Shown here: positions 9,179 to 18,315 of the stretch, one piece after another
How positions within the stretch are numbered: the first letter of the stretch is position 1
Layout: every line of letters starts with the position of its first letter
Origin: Leptolyngbya sp. NIES-2104
Lineage (GTDB): Bacteria > Cyanobacteriota > Cyanobacteriia > Leptolyngbyales > Leptolyngbyaceae
Length of the DNA: 64,000 bases
Reading direction: 5' to 3'
Assembly (NCBI RefSeq): GCF_001485215.1
Contig: NZ_BBWW01000001.1
Location: 2,356,001 to 2,420,000, forward strand
The notes under the pieces: model-generated
Told to the model about the DNA's origin: nothing
Database searches by the model: none
The model's input: only the letters and a program-made list of their open reading frames with translations
Position numbers and translations under genes: made by a program

Positions 9179-9956
9179 GTTTCACGCTTCTGCATTCTTT
9201 ACGGCTCTGATGTTTGGCTTTATGTATTTGCCGATCGCAGTCCTCACGTTCTACAGTTTCAACGAAGCTCCAAATAGCGCTCAATGGAAAGGTTTTACGT
9301 TCTCTTGGTACATCAAATTTTTTCAGGATGGGCGCATTTTATCCGCGCTTTGGGATAGCGTCTTAGTCGCAAGTTTAGCGACCGGAATTGCAGCAATCAT
9401 CGGGACTTTGATGGCGATCGGTTTAGCTCGGTATCAGTTCTTTGGTAAAAAACTGTTTCAAGGTGCAGCGTATTTGCCGTTGATTATTCCTGATATTGCG
9501 ATCGCGGTTGCAACTCTAGTATTTCTTGCCGTGATCGCTGTTCCATTAAGTTTAGGAACGATCGTTGCGGCTCACGTTGTGTTTTGTCTAGCATACGTGG
9601 CTTTAGTTGTTTCTACGAGATTAGCGAATCTTGATCCGCATTTAGAAGAAGCCGCTTTAGATTTAGGTGCAACACCGTTTCAATCATTGCTGTTTGTATT
9701 GCTGCCACAGTTGACTCCTGCGATCGTTTCAGGATGTCTTTTAGCGTTCGTGCTGAGTATGGATGACTTTCTGATTTCCAGTTTTACAGCGGGTGGTGGA
9801 GTGACGACTTTACCGATGGAAATCTTTAGCCGCATTCGTACCAGCGTTAGACCTGATATGAACGCGCTTAGTGTTGTCTTGATGATTGCTTCTGCTGGGT
9901 TTGCTCTAATCGCAGAAGTGATTTGCTATCGGAGCGAGAAAAAGCGGTTTCAATAA
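9162..9956 (+). CDS. potC: Polyamine-type ABC transporter permease PotC
   Basis: 264 residues with six predicted membrane helices. The EAA motif is LEEAALDLGATPFQSLLFVL followed by LPQLTPAI, and FYSFNEAPNSAQWKGFTFSW near residue 32 is typical of PotC. It forms the second half of the channel with PotB. The ATG lies within the 3' end of potB. The stop codon abuts the end of the convergent devA gene without a spacer, so there is no room for a separate terminator between them. Confidence 0.86.
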   Translation: MQSPSKFHASAFFTALMFGFMYLPIAVLTFYSFNEAPNSAQWKGFTFSWYIKFFQDGRILSALWDSVLVASLATGIAAIIGTLMAIGLARYQFFGKKLFQGAAYLPLIIPDIAIAVATLVFLAVIAVPLSLGTIVAAHVVFCLAYVALVVSTRLANLDPHLEEAALDLGATPFQSLLFVLLPQLTPAIVSGCLLAFVLSMDDFLISSFTAGGGVTTLPMEIFSRIRTSVRPDMNALSVVLMIASAGFALIAEVICYRSEKKRFQ

Positions 9957-10655
9957 TCAGGCGGGCGAAACTTCCAGAGAGGTCAATCGTCCGTCTTCCA
10001 TGTTGATAATACGATCGGCAATATCCAAAATCCGGTTATCGTGCGTCACGAGCAGAATCGCGGCTCCCTGTTTCTTTGCCAAATTTTGCATAATCTCCAC
10101 AACATCACGACCTGATTTTTTATCAAGTGCGGCAGTCGGTTCATCGGCTAAAACGATCTTAGGATTGCACACAAGCGCACGAGCGATCGCGACTCGTTGT
10201 TTCTGCCCACCGGATAACTCATTTGGATATTGATTGATCCATTCACCGAGTCCGACCGCTGACAGCATGGATTCTGCCATTTCACGAGACTTCGCTTGTG
10301 GAATATCCGAATGAAGCTCGATCGGCATTTGCACATTCTGTCGAGCAGTGAGCGAATTTAGCAAGTTATGAGCCTGGAAAATATAACCAATATTGCGCCG
10401 CAATTCGACCAGTTCCCGCTCCGGAGCATTCTGTAATTCCTGTCCTAGCACTCGCATACTGCCTTCTTGTGTCGATCGCAGCGCCCCAATCAATGTCAGC
10501 AGCGTTGTTTTTCCAGAGCCAGAAGGACCTGTCATAATCACGACTTCACCCGGTTCGATCGACGTTGTGACCTCAAATAGAATTTGTTTCCGCAATCGTC
10601 CCGAACCGTAATAGTGATTAACCCCTTGAATATCGATGATGGAATTCTGTGACAT
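9957..10655 (-). CDS. devA: DevA-type ABC exporter ATPase
   Basis: 232 residues, a complete nucleotide-binding domain: Walker A GPSGSGKTTL (about 40), Q loop, signature LSGGQKQRVAIARAL and Walker B IVLADEPTAAL. The family is the MacB/LolD-like DevA branch. Together with DevC (permease) and DevB (membrane fusion protein) it makes a TolC-dependent exporter. In heterocyst formers one devBCA set exports envelope glycolipids, and other sets export different substrates. Only 2 bp separate it from devC, so it is the last gene of a devB-devC-devA operon. Confidence 0.9.
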   Translation of the reverse strand: MSQNSIIDIQGVNHYYGSGRLRKQILFEVTTSIEPGEVVIMTGPSGSGKTTLLTLIGALRSTQEGSMRVLGQELQNAPERELVELRRNIGYIFQAHNLLNSLTARQNVQMPIELHSDIPQAKSREMAESMLSAVGLGEWINQYPNELSGGQKQRVAIARALVCNPKIVLADEPTAALDKKSGRDVVEIMQNLAKKQGAAILLVTHDNRILDIADRIINMEDGRLTSLEVSPA

Positions 10656-10657
10656 AG

Positions 10658-11893
10658 TTAGAAAATATCAGCCGGATCAGCTTGTTGAACTTTACGAACT
10701 GCGATCGCACCAGAAATCACGCACATTAAAATGGTCAGACATAGAACGATAATGCCCCTCGAAAGTGTCATTGCTAACGGCAAAGAAGTTGCATTGCGAG
10801 TGAGATTATAAAGCCCAACACAAAGAATATAACCAGGGATGTATCCCATGACTGACAAAATCAACGCTTCCTGAAATACAACTGATAACAGATAGCGATT
10901 CTTATAGCCCATTGCTTTTAACGTGGCATATTCCGCTAAGTGATCGGCAACATCAGTATAGAGAATTTGATAAACGATCACGGTTCCGACCACAAACCCG
11001 ATCGCTGCACCCAACGTGAAAATAAACCCGATCGCTGTACTGTCTTTCCAGTAATTCTGTTCAAATGCCACAAATGCCGCCTTCGACATCACGCGCACGT
11101 CACCCACGACGAAATCTTCTTTCGTTTCTTCAGGCTTTTTATTTGGATCGACTCTGCGTTCTCCAGGAAGATTTTTAAATCGCGCCAACGCTGCTTCTAA
11201 ATTGGCACCGGGTTCAAGTTTGATCACACCGATATCGATTTGAGAAGGATCGCGATTCGGAAAAATTCGACGAAAATTGAGATCGCTGGTAATTAAGTTG
11301 CCATCCGCTCCGAACGAAGCCCCTAATCGAAACAAACCGCCGACCTCAACCCGACGCGATTCGACCTCGGTGCGAATTGCCGGATCAGCAGGATTGAGCG
11401 CTTTGAATTTTTCTGGAACTGGACCGAACTCTGGACGCGATGCACTGTCGAATAAAACGACATCAGTTAAGCGAATCTTCGATCGATTCTCCGACACCCC
11501 CGGAATTGCGAAAATGTCATCGCCCGGATTCGTCCCAATCACCAAAATACTTCGAGTTTGCGGCGCAGGCGGACCTTGCCAAAACGGATTCTTCCAAATC
11601 CCAAATCCGATATAAATCGGGCTAATCGACTTCACGCCCGCAAATCCCAACGACTGATACAATCGCCGCTCAGGAAAGCTCTTCATCGAAATCAGCGAAG
11701 TCGATTGCGGACTAATGAGAAAAATATCGCCCTCAATATTCTGATGCAGCGTAATCGCACTCTCAAAGAGTGCATCTTGGAATCCAAGTTGCAGAAACAT
11801 CAAAATCACTGCAAATCCAATTCCGGCAAGTGCCACTAACAGCCGAACCTTTTCACGCTTCAGTTGCAACCAAGCGAGGGGAATCGAAAACAT
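10658..11893 (-). CDS. devC: DevC-type ABC exporter permease (FtsX/MacB-like)
   Basis: 411 residues. One N-terminal membrane helix (about 16-36) is followed by a large periplasmic MacB-PCD-like domain (about 40-280), then three C-terminal helices in the FtsX domain (IGFIFTLGAAIGFVVGTVIV and two more). The sequence YTDVADHLAEYATLKAMGYK is the conserved FtsX-type coupling segment. The gene is preceded by a strong AGGAGG-type ribosome binding site and starts 12 bp after devB. DevC passes the substrate to the DevB-TolC conduit using ATP hydrolysis by DevA. Confidence 0.9.
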   Translation of the reverse strand: MFSIPLAWLQLKREKVRLLVALAGIGFAVILMFLQLGFQDALFESAITLHQNIEGDIFLISPQSTSLISMKSFPERRLYQSLGFAGVKSISPIYIGFGIWKNPFWQGPPAPQTRSILVIGTNPGDDIFAIPGVSENRSKIRLTDVVLFDSASRPEFGPVPEKFKALNPADPAIRTEVESRRVEVGGLFRLGASFGADGNLITSDLNFRRIFPNRDPSQIDIGVIKLEPGANLEAALARFKNLPGERRVDPNKKPEETKEDFVVGDVRVMSKAAFVAFEQNYWKDSTAIGFIFTLGAAIGFVVGTVIVYQILYTDVADHLAEYATLKAMGYKNRYLLSVVFQEALILSVMGYIPGYILCVGLYNLTRNATSLPLAMTLSRGIIVLCLTILMCVISGAIAVRKVQQADPADIF

Positions 11894-11905
11894 GAACAGC
11901 CCTCC

Positions 11906-13075
11906 TTATGGCTCGATCGCGACTCTAACCTGCAAATTCGTCAAGCCTGCCACAGGTTCACTATTATCCAAACGAATTCTGACTTCAACGACTCGCGTAT
12001 CCGTCTTATCGACCGGATCAGTATTGAGCACTTCATTTTTACGAATCTGCAAGCCCACGCGATCGACCGTTCCCATCATTTCCCCCGGAAACGCAAATCC
12101 GGTAATCTTCGCCCGCTGTCCTGCTTTCACTTTATTAATCGAATTCTCATCGACTTCTGCAACGACATACATTTGATTCGTGCGACCTAAATCGAGCACA
12201 CCATCATTGCCAACGACTTCACCTGGATCAGTATGAATTTTCAGCACTTGACCCTCAGCCGGAGCACGCACGATCGCTTTATCTAAATCCGCTTTCGCCC
12301 GGTTGAAATTCGCCATCGCCACCTGTACCCCTGCTTGCGCTTGCTGTACATCGGTCGGACGAACTTCTGCCACACTATTCAAGGTCTGTCTTGCACCTTC
12401 AAGCTCTAATTTTGCTTGCTGAACCACTAGCGCTGCTTGCTGGCGTTGTTTCTCGGTTGTATCTAACGTGAGTTTGCGGTTACTCACTTCCAATTCGTTC
12501 ACCGCACCCTCACTCAATAGCTTGGCAAATCGATCGTAATCCCGCTTCGCTTTTTGATATTCAGCATCGACCTTAAAGAATTCCGCTTCAGCTTTTGGCA
12601 ATTCCGCCTGTGCCCGCAGTACGGTCGCTCTCTGAGCATTGATATCGCCTTGTTTCGCGCCTACTTGTACCTGAGCTAATCGCGCCTCTGCTTCTTTCAC
12701 TTGAGCTTCCGCCTGCATTGCCGATGCCAGCAAAGTTTGATAACTATCCAACACTGCCAAAGGTTGATTCGCTTTGACCTTTGCGCCTTCTTTGACCAAC
12801 ACCCGCTCAATTCGCGACCCACCCAGTCCGCTAGAGATTGATGCGCTCGGAGCCGACACTTTGATCACGCCGCCTTCTGGTTCTAAGCGTCCCAATGCAC
12901 TGATTGCATCGATCGCTTCAGATTGAGGAGCGGCGATTTGAGCGGGAGAAGGCTGAGAATTGGGACGAAAGATCGAGTACGAGAAAATACCAAATCCGGT
13001 GAATGCAAGCGCGATCGCTGATCCGATCAAGACGACTCTTGCCCCCTCCGGTTTCATCAGTGGTTTGAACTTCAC
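11906..13075 (-). CDS. devB: DevB-type membrane fusion protein (HlyD family)
   Basis: 389 residues: an N-terminal membrane anchor (about 12-36), a lipoyl half-motif, a long alpha-helical hairpin (about 115-265) rich in Ala, Gln and Glu, the second lipoyl half (VRAPAEGQVLKIHTDPGEVV) and beta-barrel domains. It bridges the inner-membrane DevCA pump and an outer-membrane TolC-type channel. I place the start at the GTG at 13075, 6 bases behind AGGAG. An in-frame TTG at 13081 and an ATG at 13057 are alternatives. It is the first gene of the operon; its promoter should lie in 13076-13242. Confidence 0.9.
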   Translation of the reverse strand: MKFKPLMKPEGARVVLIGSAIALAFTGFGIFSYSIFRPNSQPSPAQIAAPQSEAIDAISALGRLEPEGGVIKVSAPSASISSGLGGSRIERVLVKEGAKVKANQPLAVLDSYQTLLASAMQAEAQVKEAEARLAQVQVGAKQGDINAQRATVLRAQAELPKAEAEFFKVDAEYQKAKRDYDRFAKLLSEGAVNELEVSNRKLTLDTTEKQRQQAALVVQQAKLELEGARQTLNSVAEVRPTDVQQAQAGVQVAMANFNRAKADLDKAIVRAPAEGQVLKIHTDPGEVVGNDGVLDLGRTNQMYVVAEVDENSINKVKAGQRAKITGFAFPGEMMGTVDRVGLQIRKNEVLNTDPVDKTDTRVVEVRIRLDNSEPVAGLTNLQVRVAIEP

Positions 13076-13242
13076 AACCAACTCCTAATCAGCAATCGTG
13101 GCGACTTTCTAAAAAGCAACGGAAGCGAAATTAAATGCTTATGACTTTATTATTGCTGATTGTGAAGCGTTTGACCGGGAAAAGCGATCGCGAATTTAGA
13201 AGAAACGTGATCGCAAAATTTGCAAGAACGATCTCATCTAGC

Positions 13243-13464
13243 TTATGCCGCTTCCGAAGAGGCTTGCTCTTTAATTTTGGCAGCTTTGCCTGCTTCTAAA
13301 TCTGCCAAAGTTGCAGCGAATTCAGCCAGTTGCCGCGCTATGTTTGCTCGACAGACCGGATCTTTTTCTTTCCAAAGCCAAAGACTTTCAAAATAGACCG
13401 CCGCTCGATATTCCTCGATCGAGCCATGAGAAACTGCATACGGATGGGACTGGTCTTCAATCAT
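13243..13464 (-). CDS. Small hypothetical protein
   Basis: 73 residues, acidic and helical, ending in an Ala/Glu-rich helix (LAEFAATLADLEAGKAAKIK). It has no signal peptide or recognised domain. Its ATG overlaps the stop of the preceding gene as ATGA, so the two are translationally coupled and are probably partners. The function is unknown. Cyanobacterial relatives are likely, but I cannot name a family. Confidence 0.65.
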   Translation of the reverse strand: MIEDQSHPYAVSHGSIEEYRAAVYFESLWLWKEKDPVCRANIARQLAEFAATLADLEAGKAAKIKEQASSEAA

Positions 13465-13784
13465 GGCAAGTAATCGACCTCCATATCAATACCAAGCAGT
13501 CTGCGTTCTGGCTCATTATAGTTGAACCGAAGTCCTACGATTGCATTCCCAGGAATCTCTAAGTCGTGTCTCGCTTCGATTGGATTTAGCTCAGAATGTC
13601 GAACAATCACCGTATATTGTCCACCCGCCAAGTCTTGAAATAGCGCCATTCCACCGAGCATTGATGCAGGCAATTGATCCACAAATTGACCCGAACGAGT
13701 GACTAAAACAATGACAAATTCTCCACTAATCGCGGGCATTGCGACTCGATCTTGGTTCCGGATTGCAACGTAAATATCAGCCAT
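13461..13784 (-). CDS. Hypothetical beta-rich protein
   Basis: 107 residues from the ATG at 13784, which has AGAGGT 12 bases upstream; the open frame extends further but has no better start. The pattern of short hydrophobic stretches (EFVIVLVTRSG, GQYTVIVRH, NAIVGLRFNY) suggests a small beta-sandwich. Cysteines are absent and no signal peptide is seen. It overlaps the downstream 73-residue gene by 4 bp. No family is recognised. Confidence 0.65.
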   Translation of the reverse strand: MADIYVAIRNQDRVAMPAISGEFVIVLVTRSGQFVDQLPASMLGGMALFQDLAGGQYTVIVRHSELNPIEARHDLEIPGNAIVGLRFNYNEPERRLLGIDMEVDYLP

Positions 13785-13939
13785 TGAAACACTATACCTC
13801 TGAGCGCTCCTCTCAAGAGCCAGCAAACCCCGCCCCTTGAAATGCGTGCGATCGCACAATCGCCTGATCATTTCTGTGGTAGTCGATCTCTGAGTGGGAA
13901 TACTGAGATTGACCGATCGCATCCGAGCAGAGATCGACC

Positions 13940-14347
13940 ATGTGGCGTGAACTCAACAATGCAGTGCTAAATCTTAGAACCTACGCCGATCTCAGTCCTG
14001 ATCTCGGTGTGCGTCGTCGCATTCATCAAGGATGGCGATCGCGTCCAGAGCGCAGTTTGGATGATTGGTATCGATCGTTTTGGCAGCCGATGTCTGTTTC
14101 TCAAGATCTATCTGCCTTTGTGTATCAGCAGATGGAAGTCTATTCGGGGTTGCCATTTGCGAAAGTGATTCCAGCCGATCGTTTAACTGAAGATTTGCAG
14201 CTTCCGGTGGTGTGTTGGTTCGACTGGGAATGCGACTTGTGTGAGGATTTTCACGATCGCTTTGGCATCGAAATTCGCGATCGTTTGGACATCAGTATGC
14301 TGCGTACGGTTCGAGATCTTGTTATATTTCTCAATCAGCAACTCTAA
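13940..14347 (+). CDS. Conserved hypothetical protein, possibly acyl-carrier-like C-terminus
   Basis: 135 residues. The N-terminal half is rich in Trp and Arg (GWRSRPERSLDDWYRSFWQP). The C-terminal half, CDLCEDFHDRFGIEIRDRL followed by DISMLRTVRDLVIFLNQQL, resembles the helical layout of acyl-carrier-like DUF1493 proteins. The phosphopantetheine Ser motif is not evident, so carrier activity is doubtful. It is followed 12 bp later by the PuuE-type gene, suggesting co-transcription. The family assignment is a weak inference. Confidence 0.6.
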   Translation: MWRELNNAVLNLRTYADLSPDLGVRRRIHQGWRSRPERSLDDWYRSFWQPMSVSQDLSAFVYQQMEVYSGLPFAKVIPADRLTEDLQLPVVCWFDWECDLCEDFHDRFGIEIRDRLDISMLRTVRDLVIFLNQQL

Positions 14348-14359
14348 TCGGTCACGCTG

Positions 14360-15268
14360 ATGTCTGCATATCCCAGAGATATGGTGGGTTACGGACAAAA
14401 TCCGCCACACCCCCAATGGAAAGATCAAGCCCGCGTCGCTGTTCAGTTCGTCATCAACTACGAAGAAGGAGGCGAAAATTGTATTCTCCACGGTGATCCA
14501 GCCTCCGAAGCGTTTTTATCGGAAATTCCCGGAGCCGCGCCGTTTGTAGGATTGCGGCATATGAATATGGAATCGTGCTACGAGTACGGCAGTCGGGCGG
14601 GATTTTGGCGATTGCATCGGATGTTTACGTCGCGAGACATTCCGGTGACGGTGTACGGGATTGCGATGGCGTTAGAGCGCAACCCGGAAGTTGTAGCAGC
14701 GATGAAAGCAGCGGATTGGGAAATTGCCAGTCATGGATATCGCTGGATTGACTACAAGGATTTTTCTGAAGAAGCGGAGCGGGAACATTTGAAAAAAGCG
14801 ATCGACATTCACACCCGCGTGACTGGAAGCCGTCCACTCGGCTGGTACACCGGACGCAACAGTCCGCATACTCAGAAATTGGTAATCGAAGAAGGTGGCT
14901 TTCTCTACGATTCTGATAGTTATGCTGATGATCTCCCGTATTGGGTGAACGGCAATGGAAAGCCGCATTTGGTGATTCCGTACACGCTCGACAACAACGA
15001 TATGCGTTTTTCTACCAGTCAAGGCTTTAATTCGGGCGATCAGTTTTTCGCCTATCTTCAAGATGCGTTTGATGTCTTGTATGAGGAAGGGGCAACTGCG
15101 CCGAAAATGATGAGTGTGGGATTACATTGTCGATTAGTCGGAAGACCGGGAAGAGCAGCATCACTGGCGCGATTTTTGGATTATATTCAGGGACACGATC
15201 GTGTTTGGCTCTGTCGTCGAATCGATATCGCCCGTCACTGGCACGAACATCACAAACCCCAGGCTTAG
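14360..15268 (+). CDS. puuE: PuuE-type polysaccharide deacetylase family protein (putative allantoinase)
   Basis: 302 residues with a NodB/CE4-type barrel. Features shared with PuuE are the N-terminal YPRDMVGYGQNPPHPQWK, the block VQFVINYEEGGENCILHGD, SHGYRWIDY near residue 125, and TGRNSPHT. PuuE is a metal-independent allantoinase in the purine ring-opening branch and is unrelated to the metal-dependent hydantoinase type. No urate oxidase or allantoicase gene lies nearby, so the purine-degradation role is by family only. A different amide or peptidoglycan substrate is the alternative. Confidence 0.82.
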   Translation: MSAYPRDMVGYGQNPPHPQWKDQARVAVQFVINYEEGGENCILHGDPASEAFLSEIPGAAPFVGLRHMNMESCYEYGSRAGFWRLHRMFTSRDIPVTVYGIAMALERNPEVVAAMKAADWEIASHGYRWIDYKDFSEEAEREHLKKAIDIHTRVTGSRPLGWYTGRNSPHTQKLVIEEGGFLYDSDSYADDLPYWVNGNGKPHLVIPYTLDNNDMRFSTSQGFNSGDQFFAYLQDAFDVLYEEGATAPKMMSVGLHCRLVGRPGRAASLARFLDYIQGHDRVWLCRRIDIARHWHEHHKPQA

Positions 15269-15303
15269 TGCCAAAATGAGAGCATCGCAACATTCCTAAA
15301 CTT

Positions 15304-15519
15304 ATGGTGTTTCTTTTGGTTGGTCTATTGTTGCTAAGTTTTGGTTGCTCACTGATTTTTGCAAGAGAGACATGGTGGGCAGCGCAACAGTTTGTCGATC
15401 GATTGAAAAAACAAGTCTCAGAGCGCACACTGGTTTGGGAAGTTAGCCAAATGGGACTTGGAGTGATTGCGATCGTGATTGCAATTATTTGCATCTGGCA
15501 AGGTGTTGAGAGAATTTAG
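15304..15519 (+). CDS. Small two-helix membrane protein
   Basis: 71 residues: a hydrophobic helix at 2-20 (FLLVGLLLLSFGCSLIF), a polar middle of about 28 residues, and a second helix (GLGVIAIVIAIICIW). The gene is on the same strand as puuE, 35 bp downstream. No family is recognised. The predicted inner-membrane or thylakoid location is the only thing the sequence supports. Confidence 0.65.
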   Translation: MVFLLVGLLLLSFGCSLIFARETWWAAQQFVDRLKKQVSERTLVWEVSQMGLGVIAIVIAIICIWQGVERI

Positions 15520-15611
15520 CTAGCGCGATCATTTCTAAACCACAACAATCCAGCAGCAAGCGAACCTAATTGAAGTACCCTGAGATCTAGCCCATCGATT
15601 TCTCCAGATCT

Positions 15612-16007
15612 ATGCAAGTATTCGTCTTACTTTTCAACGCCGACACTGATAATCCAGGAATTCACACGATTAGTGTGGGCGATCAGAATCTCGTGTTGAT
15701 GTTTGCTCAGGAAGACGATGCCCTGCGGTATTCGCTGATGTTGGAAGCTCAAGATTTTGCGGTGCCGAGTGTGGAAAAAATTGACCAAGAAGAAATTGAA
15801 GAATTTTGTCGCGATGCGGGTTACGAAGCGTATTTAATTCCAGAGAATTTCGTGCCGCAAAATGAATTTGAGCGGTTGCTACTCGCGCCACCCGAAAGAA
15901 ATATCGAAGAAACCGACTGGAATCCTGAAGAGGAGCCAGAGGATGAATCGGATCTGTCGAGCCGGGATCTCGATCAAATTCGTCGCCAATTAGAAGGATT
16001 ACTTTAA
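15612..16007 (+). CDS. DUF3110 domain protein
   Basis: 131 residues. The DUF3110 domain covers about 1-90: QVFVLLFNADTDNPGIHTI, VLMFAQEDDALRYSLMLEAQ, then EIEEFCRDAGYEAYLIP. A very acidic tail follows (EEEPEDESDL). This family is confined to cyanobacteria and plastids and has no known function. The gene ends two bases before the tRNA-Ile gene on the other strand. Confidence 0.82.
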   Translation: MQVFVLLFNADTDNPGIHTISVGDQNLVLMFAQEDDALRYSLMLEAQDFAVPSVEKIDQEEIEEFCRDAGYEAYLIPENFVPQNEFERLLLAPPERNIEETDWNPEEEPEDESDLSSRDLDQIRRQLEGLL

Positions 16008-16008
16008 A

Positions 16009-16081
16009 TCCAGGGTGCAGGAGTTGAACCCGCCTGAGGCGAATTATGAGTTCGCTGCCTAAACCGCTCGGCCAACCCTGG
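16009..16081 (-). tRNA. tRNA-Ile(CAU)
   Basis: A full cloverleaf on the minus strand: a 7-bp acceptor stem (CCAGGGT/ACCCTGG) with A as discriminator, a D arm with GG in the loop, a 5-bp anticodon stem around CTCATAA (anticodon CAU), a 5-base variable loop and a T arm with TTCAACT. CCA is not encoded. The loop CTCATAA followed by AATT matches plastid trnI-CAU, whose C34 is changed to lysidine by TilS so that it reads AUA. It is not initiator tRNA (no CGCGGGG start). An elongator Met tRNA is the alternative. Confidence 0.85.
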
Positions 16082-16203
16082 TCTTAGCCGTATTGTAGCT
16101 GAGAATTTTCAGTTTATCGCTCTTGTCGGAAAATCAAATCTCCGCTCAAATTGGATTTTGCAGCATACAATTGCTGATGTAAGTTCCATTGATTCGATCG
16201 CTC

Positions 16204-16863
16204 ATGAAAGTGAATTCTACGGTTGCTTTGACGTTTACGTTGCTCGCTCTCATGCTTGGAGCAGGCGTATTGACCGGAACATGGGGATTTGCACAAGGGC
16301 GAACAGCGCTCAAAGGGATTAAGCAACCAGATTCACGCCCGACAAAAGGGGCAGCCGCTAAGAATACGAGTACGCGGGAAGACATCGTTTTATTAAAAGA
16401 AGAAGACGTTCTCAAATCGGTAAAAGAAAAGATGAACACAGGCGGACGGGGTGCTTCACCGAGTCCTTCTCCGTCAGCAAAGCCTGACCAAAATAAACCC
16501 GATGCGGCTCCGACTAGCGCAAAATTGCCGATGACGACTCAAGCGAGTGGAGTCGCAATGGATGTGACCGGAATTCGCAAGCAAGGGGAATATTTGCTGC
16601 TAGATGTGGCATTGAAAAATAACAGCGATCAAGCGGTGAAATTTCTCTACAGTTTTCTCAACGTCACCGATGATAAAGGTCGTTTAATCGTGGCAGATAC
16701 CACCGGATTGCCACCGGAATTGCCGTCAAAAAGCGATCGCTTTACCGGAACGATCAGCATCCCGAATTCGATGCTCGATGATGCTCAGAAAATTTCTCTA
16801 CAACTGAGCGACTACCCCGATCAAAAACTCCAACTCAAGATGGCAGACATTCCCATCAAATAG
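16204..16863 (+). CDS. Hypothetical membrane-anchored or secreted protein
   Basis: 219 residues from the ATG at 16204. An N-terminal hydrophobic helix (about 8-30, TFTLLALMLGAGVLTGTWGF) serves as signal or anchor. A Lys-rich segment and a Ser/Pro linker (about 85-100) follow. The C-terminal domain (about 110-219) has alternating beta-strand patterns, including LLLDVALKNNSDQAVKFLYS, typical of DUF4352-like or FixG-like immunoglobulin folds. It is predicted to face the periplasm. No function is recognised. Confidence 0.72.
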   Translation: MKVNSTVALTFTLLALMLGAGVLTGTWGFAQGRTALKGIKQPDSRPTKGAAAKNTSTREDIVLLKEEDVLKSVKEKMNTGGRGASPSPSPSAKPDQNKPDAAPTSAKLPMTTQASGVAMDVTGIRKQGEYLLLDVALKNNSDQAVKFLYSFLNVTDDKGRLIVADTTGLPPELPSKSDRFTGTISIPNSMLDDAQKISLQLSDYPDQKLQLKMADIPIK

Positions 16864-16908
16864 CGTTAAACTCATCTTCTCAGGCGATGTTTCCATGTTG
16901 ATGGCTCA

Positions 16909-18315
16909 ATGACTGCCCCTATTCCGCTTGTGCTGGCGGTTCCGACTCAGGATCTCAGTTCTGCCGATATCGGACTCCGATTTTTGTCGGTGATGTTGCT
17001 AATTGCCATCAACGCATTCTTTGTCACGGCTGAATTTTCGATCGTCTCAGTTCGCCGCTCTCGGATTAATCAACTCGTCGATGCGGGTGATATTCAGGCG
17101 AAAACGGTTCAATCACTTCAGCGGAGTATCGATCGATTACTCTCGACTACACAGCTTGGAATTACGTTATCGAGTTTGGCGCTCGGTTGGATTGGCGAAT
17201 CAACAATGGCGGCGGTCGTTTCGACTTGGTTTGGTCGATTGCCGTTACCGAATGGGTTGATTCAACCGATTTCACATACGGCTTCGACTGCGATCGCATT
17301 TCTCATGATCGCTTATTTGCAAATCGTATTGGGTGAACTGTGTCCGAAGTCGTTGGCGCTTTTGTATTCAGAAGAGATCGCTAGATTTTTAGGACCGTTT
17401 AGTTTAGCGATCGCTAGATTTTTCAATCCGTTTATCTGGGTATTGAATCAATCGACTCGCTTACTGTTGCGATTGATCGGTGTTCAATACACGGGGCAAG
17501 GTTGGTATAACCAAGTCACGCCTGAAGAATTGCAGTTGATCATTGCGACTTCAACCGAATCGAGCGGACTCGAACAAGAAGAACGCGAACTTCTGAGTAA
17601 CGTTTTTGAGTTCGGAGAAGTTTCAGCCGAATCTGTAATGATCCGACGACCGAGCATGATCACATTACCGATCGATGCCACCGTTCGCGATTTATTAGTT
17701 GAAGTGGCTGAAAGTGGTCACTCTCGATTTCCGGTGATCGGAGAATCGATCGATGATATCTGCGGTCTAGTCCATCTGAAGGAACTCGCAGAACCGTTAG
17801 TTCAAGGCACATTAAAAATGGATAGTCCGATCAAATCTTGGATTCATCCGGCTCGATTTGTCCCGGAATATACGAGTTTAGGCGAATTGCTTACCTTGAT
17901 GCAGCGCGATCGACAACACATGGTCATGGTCGTAGACGAATTCGGCGGCACCGCAGGCTTAGTGACGATTCAAGATTTGGTGACACAAATCATCGGTGAT
18001 CCGCCCGAATCCGAAAGCGAAGGAGATCTCGAAATACAGAAGGTGGATGAGAATACGTTTTTGATTCAGGCGCAAGTGGATGTTGAAGAAGTCAACGATC
18101 GCTTAAATCTCGATCTGCCTGTAACCGATGAGTATCAAACGCTGGGCGGCTTTCTGTTTTACCAATGGCAAAAAATTCCGCACAAAGGCGAAACTCTGCA
18201 ATATGCCAACTATGAACTGACGGTCGTTTCCGCAGAAGGACCACGATTACACGAAATCCGGGTGCATCGAATCGAAACCCCAGAGATGCTCGAAGAATTG
18301 TCTAAGCAGGATTAA
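16909..18315 (+). CDS. CorC/HlyC (CNNM) family protein
   Basis: 468 residues. The DUF21/CNNM transmembrane domain covers about 25-205 (including [20 protein letters not shown] and [18 protein letters not shown]). A CBS pair follows at about 220-345 ([16 protein letters not shown] at its end), then the CorC_HlyC domain (about 360-455, ending with the typical [12 protein letters not shown]). Relatives export or sense Mg2+ or Co2+; the old name hemolysin is misleading. The last 14 bases overlap the end of accB on the other strand. Membrane location is plasma or thylakoid. Confidence 0.88.
   Translation: MTAPIPLVLAVPTQDLSSADIGLRFLSVMLLIAINAFFVTAEFSIVSVRRSRINQLVDAGDIQAKTVQSLQRSIDRLLSTTQLGITLSSLALGWIGESTMAAVVSTWFGRLPLPNGLIQPISHTASTAIAFLMIAYLQIVLGELCPKSLALLYSEEIARFLGPFSLAIARFFNPFIWVLNQSTRLLLRLIGVQYTGQGWYNQVTPEELQLIIATSTESSGLEQEERELLSNVFEFGEVSAESVMIRRPSMITLPIDATVRDLLVEVAESGHSRFPVIGESIDDICGLVHLKELAEPLVQGTLKMDSPIKSWIHPARFVPEYTSLGELLTLMQRDRQHMVMVVDEFGGTAGLVTIQDLVTQIIGDPPESESEGDLEIQKVDENTFLIQAQVDVEEVNDRLNLDLPVTDEYQTLGGFLFYQWQKIPHKGETLQYANYELTVVSAEGPRLHEIRVHRIETPEMLEELSKQD

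Noticed and set aside
16009-16081. Calling the CAU tRNA as tRNA-Met or initiator.
   Set aside because: The initiator has a CGCGGGG-type start, absent here. The anticodon arm matches plastid trnI-CAU, so Ile is preferred, though elongator Met cannot be excluded without the TilS identity elements being tested.
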